Shown here one piece after another: positions 31,495-33,275 of a stretch of 33,275 nt of DNA. Source of the stretch: Rachicladosporium sp. CCFEE 5018 (Eukaryota; Ascomycota; Dothideomycetes; Cladosporiales; Cladosporiaceae); NCBI GenBank assembly GCA_002077045.2, contig KZ111221.1:1-33275 (forward strand), in the 5' to 3' direction. The translations under genes and the position numbers were made by a program. Under the pieces are notes generated by a model. That model saw only the letters and a list, made by a program, of their open reading frames with translations, searched no databases and was not told where the DNA came from. The stretch's first letter is position 1. Every line of letters starts with the position of its first letter.

Positions 31495-33177
31495 TCATCT
31501 TGACCTGGCTCATCTTGTGTCTGATTGAAGTCTGGAGAAAGTCGGCCAACCTATTCGGTCGGTGTTGCGGGCAGAAAGGCGATTTCCACTGGGCTAGTAT
31601 TATTTCCTTCGCCCGAGCAGCATGCACCGCGCTTCGTTCAAGGCCGCAACCAATCAGTGCCTGGATCTTGATCTCCCATGAAGTCATCGCGTGTTCAGAT
31701 CGCGACTCGTTCAGCGGAACCTCGCAGTCTGCGGCTCAAGCCTCCGTCACATTCGATTCACGAAGACATGCTCGAGAGCTCCGCATTCTTCTCACGACAT
31801 TCGAAGCATGATGACCGAGTCCTGAACGTGAATTCTGGGCAGTGCGGCTCACGAGCGATCAAATCTTGCCTCCGGTCTCGCCTGCCATCACCTTTAAGCA
31901 CCGCCGCAAGTAGAGCGTTCACAATGCTACAGACTATGATCTCGTCATGAACGCCAGCGTGAGCCTTTTCAAACGCAGCGCATGACGCACACGAGAAACT
32001 AGGACTCGGCACTTGCCAACCCCGCTCGCCGAGGCCGGACTGGAGCCGCCCGATACATCGACCTGAGTACCCCATCATCACAGCTCATGCCTCTGCAGAC
32101 TCCCGGTACGCCTATCACATGGTTGTTAGTCAGGAGCAGGGTCACATTCCTTGCGACACCAACGCTTGTCCGCCGCCTGCTAGAGAGCCGGCTCCGTCCG
32201 CGGCAGAACTTCATTCACTACAGCTCGGCGAGACGTTTGGAGCTACATTGACTAGATTATATTCAGAACACCCTCGCCATCTCTCCTACTTGTTCAAGAT
32301 GCTTCCACGGTCGGCGTTGATTCGCACCAAACCGAAGCCCGGCATCTCTCGCAACGCCCTGTTTCCAAAAGACCCCACCGCGGGCACGGGCTTTGAGAAC
32401 GTCGAGCTCCTTCAACGAATGGCTGGTCTTTGCTTTTTAGTCCTCCTCAGTCCAAGTTTGCATTAGGACGCACGATTAACATTGCGGACGGCGTTACAGC
32501 ATCGCCTGGTAGTCCATTCAAATCAGTCCAGAGGCGCCGGAGGTTTGCCCACCAAGCTGCATCTACGCTTCCGAGATACACGACAAGGCAATACACAATT
32601 CCAAGGACATCATGAACAGCCTTGAAGACATTGCTGGGATGACACCGAAAGTCCCCCGAGTCTCCTGAGTGCTCCTCTCATGATAGATACCAGGGCTATG
32701 CAAGAAGCTCAAGCGCAGCGGGAAGGCGCAAGGCTCGTCGTGCAGGATTACAATCATTTCGTAGCCTGGCGCCACTATAGAATGGCTGGGTGATCCGCTG
32801 CGCGATGATCAAACTGGCAGGCCTCCTGACATCACGCAATGCAAGTCTGTTGCTAGACCTGCGTCAGGAGACGCTGTAACTTTCGATAGCGTAGCGATGG
32901 CTTCGATAGCCGACCCGTTGCCTCCGATCCCGGCATGTCTCACCCCGGCGTCTTGTCCCGAGCCCACCTCGTACAACATTATTGAAGTTCGTCCCATCTC
33001 CAACACATAAACTTTATCATCCTCAGCATGGACTGCTCCGCACGTATCACCACATTCATCGAGGGTTTCTCGATGCCACCCATCGCGGTCTTTGCACGGC
33101 TTCAACAGCGTGTTACCCTCGAGGGTTTAGGCAGCATTGCGAAGCTACCGCGTCGCCACCCCGACAAGGGTTTGTAG
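31495..33177. other. Subtelomeric, gene-poor sequence
   Basis: 1.68 kb between the repeat gene and the telomere. No helicase-like (telomere-linked RecQ) gene, tRNA or transposon end is visible. Frames of 70-125 codons on either strand lack start context or family motifs. The most protein-like is plus-strand 32765-33010, which has no upstream ATG. Near 33060 and 33119 the sequence GAGGGTTT recurs, possibly degenerate telomere-type motifs. Confidence 0.5.
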
Positions 33178-33275
33178 TAGGGTTAGGGTTAGGGTTAGGG
33201 TTAGGGTTAGGGTTAGGGTTAGGGTTAGGGTTAGGGTTAGGGTTAGGGTTAGGGTTAGGGTTAGGGTTAGGGTTA
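33178..33275 (+). repeat. Telomere: (TTAGGG)n at the chromosome end
   Basis: Ninety-eight bases of perfect TTAGGG repeat (TAGGG, fifteen full units, then TTA), reading 5' to 3' toward the right edge, which is the correct polarity for a right chromosome end. Confidence 0.99.

Noticed and set aside
32119..32466. 115-codon plus-strand frame in the subtelomere
   Set aside because: Weak start, no domain and no supporting composition; it overlaps other equally long frames.
31495..33177. Telomere-linked helicase or retrotransposon near the chromosome end
   Set aside because: No helicase motifs, reverse-transcriptase motifs, long terminal repeats or target-site duplications were found in any frame.

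Overview
This is the end of a chromosome from a filamentous ascomycete fungus. The evidence is a terminal array of TTAGGG repeats at the right edge (33178-33275), short introns of about 50-140 nt with GT...AG borders, and a gene set typical of Pezizomycotina: adenylyl cyclase-associated protein, a MAK32-like pfkB protein, a multi-ZZ NBR1, a Btz-domain protein and a NO VEIN-like GHKL ATPase. Dothideomycetes is my guess for the class, but the sequence does not prove it.

Layout, left to right toward the telomere. 1-276 (-) is the N-terminus of a small membrane-anchored protein cut by the window edge. 851-2632 (-) is CAP/Srv2, an actin and cAMP-pathway protein. 3429-4625 (+) is the MAK32-like protein. 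5053-5982 (-) is a metallo-beta-lactamase-fold lactonase-like enzyme, divergent from 6463-7007 (+), a carboxymuconolactone-decarboxylase family protein. 7440-8480 (+) is a 346-residue protein I do not recognise. 8511-9710 (-) is an HSL-type alpha/beta hydrolase with a membrane anchor. 10105-13102 (-) is a selective-autophagy receptor of the NBR1 type (PB1, four ZZ fingers, FW domain, LIR motif). 13953-16025 (-) is a Btz-domain (CASC3/Barentsz) protein. 16647-20473 (+) is a NO VEIN-like GHKL ATPase with five exons that stops without an evident C-terminal domain.

The last 12 kb are different. After about 1.4 kb of gene-poor sequence comes one continuous reading frame of 9,612 nt (21883-31494, +). 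It encodes a secreted, enormously Thr/Ser/Val/Leu/Pro-rich protein built almost entirely of nested tandem repeats with periods of 6, 7, 14, 16, 20, 25, 30, 52 and 60 residues. It looks like a fungal cell-surface (adhesin-like) protein and is the most telomere-proximal recognisable gene, ending about 1.7 kb from the telomere. Its frame is interrupted twice by single in-frame stops (TAG 25372-25374, TGA 27511-27513), each one G-to-T change from the codon in sister repeats, with no frameshift anywhere. It may be a recently inactivated allele, a gene truncated to 1,163 residues, or a recoded or edited gene.

Functionally the left 20 kb is mostly conserved housekeeping or accessory metabolism (actin, autophagy, mRNA metabolism, two hydrolases and a decarboxylase). 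The right 12 kb is a fast-evolving subtelomeric compartment. The surface-protein gene, its near-identical internal repeats and its two stop codons are the most interesting things here.
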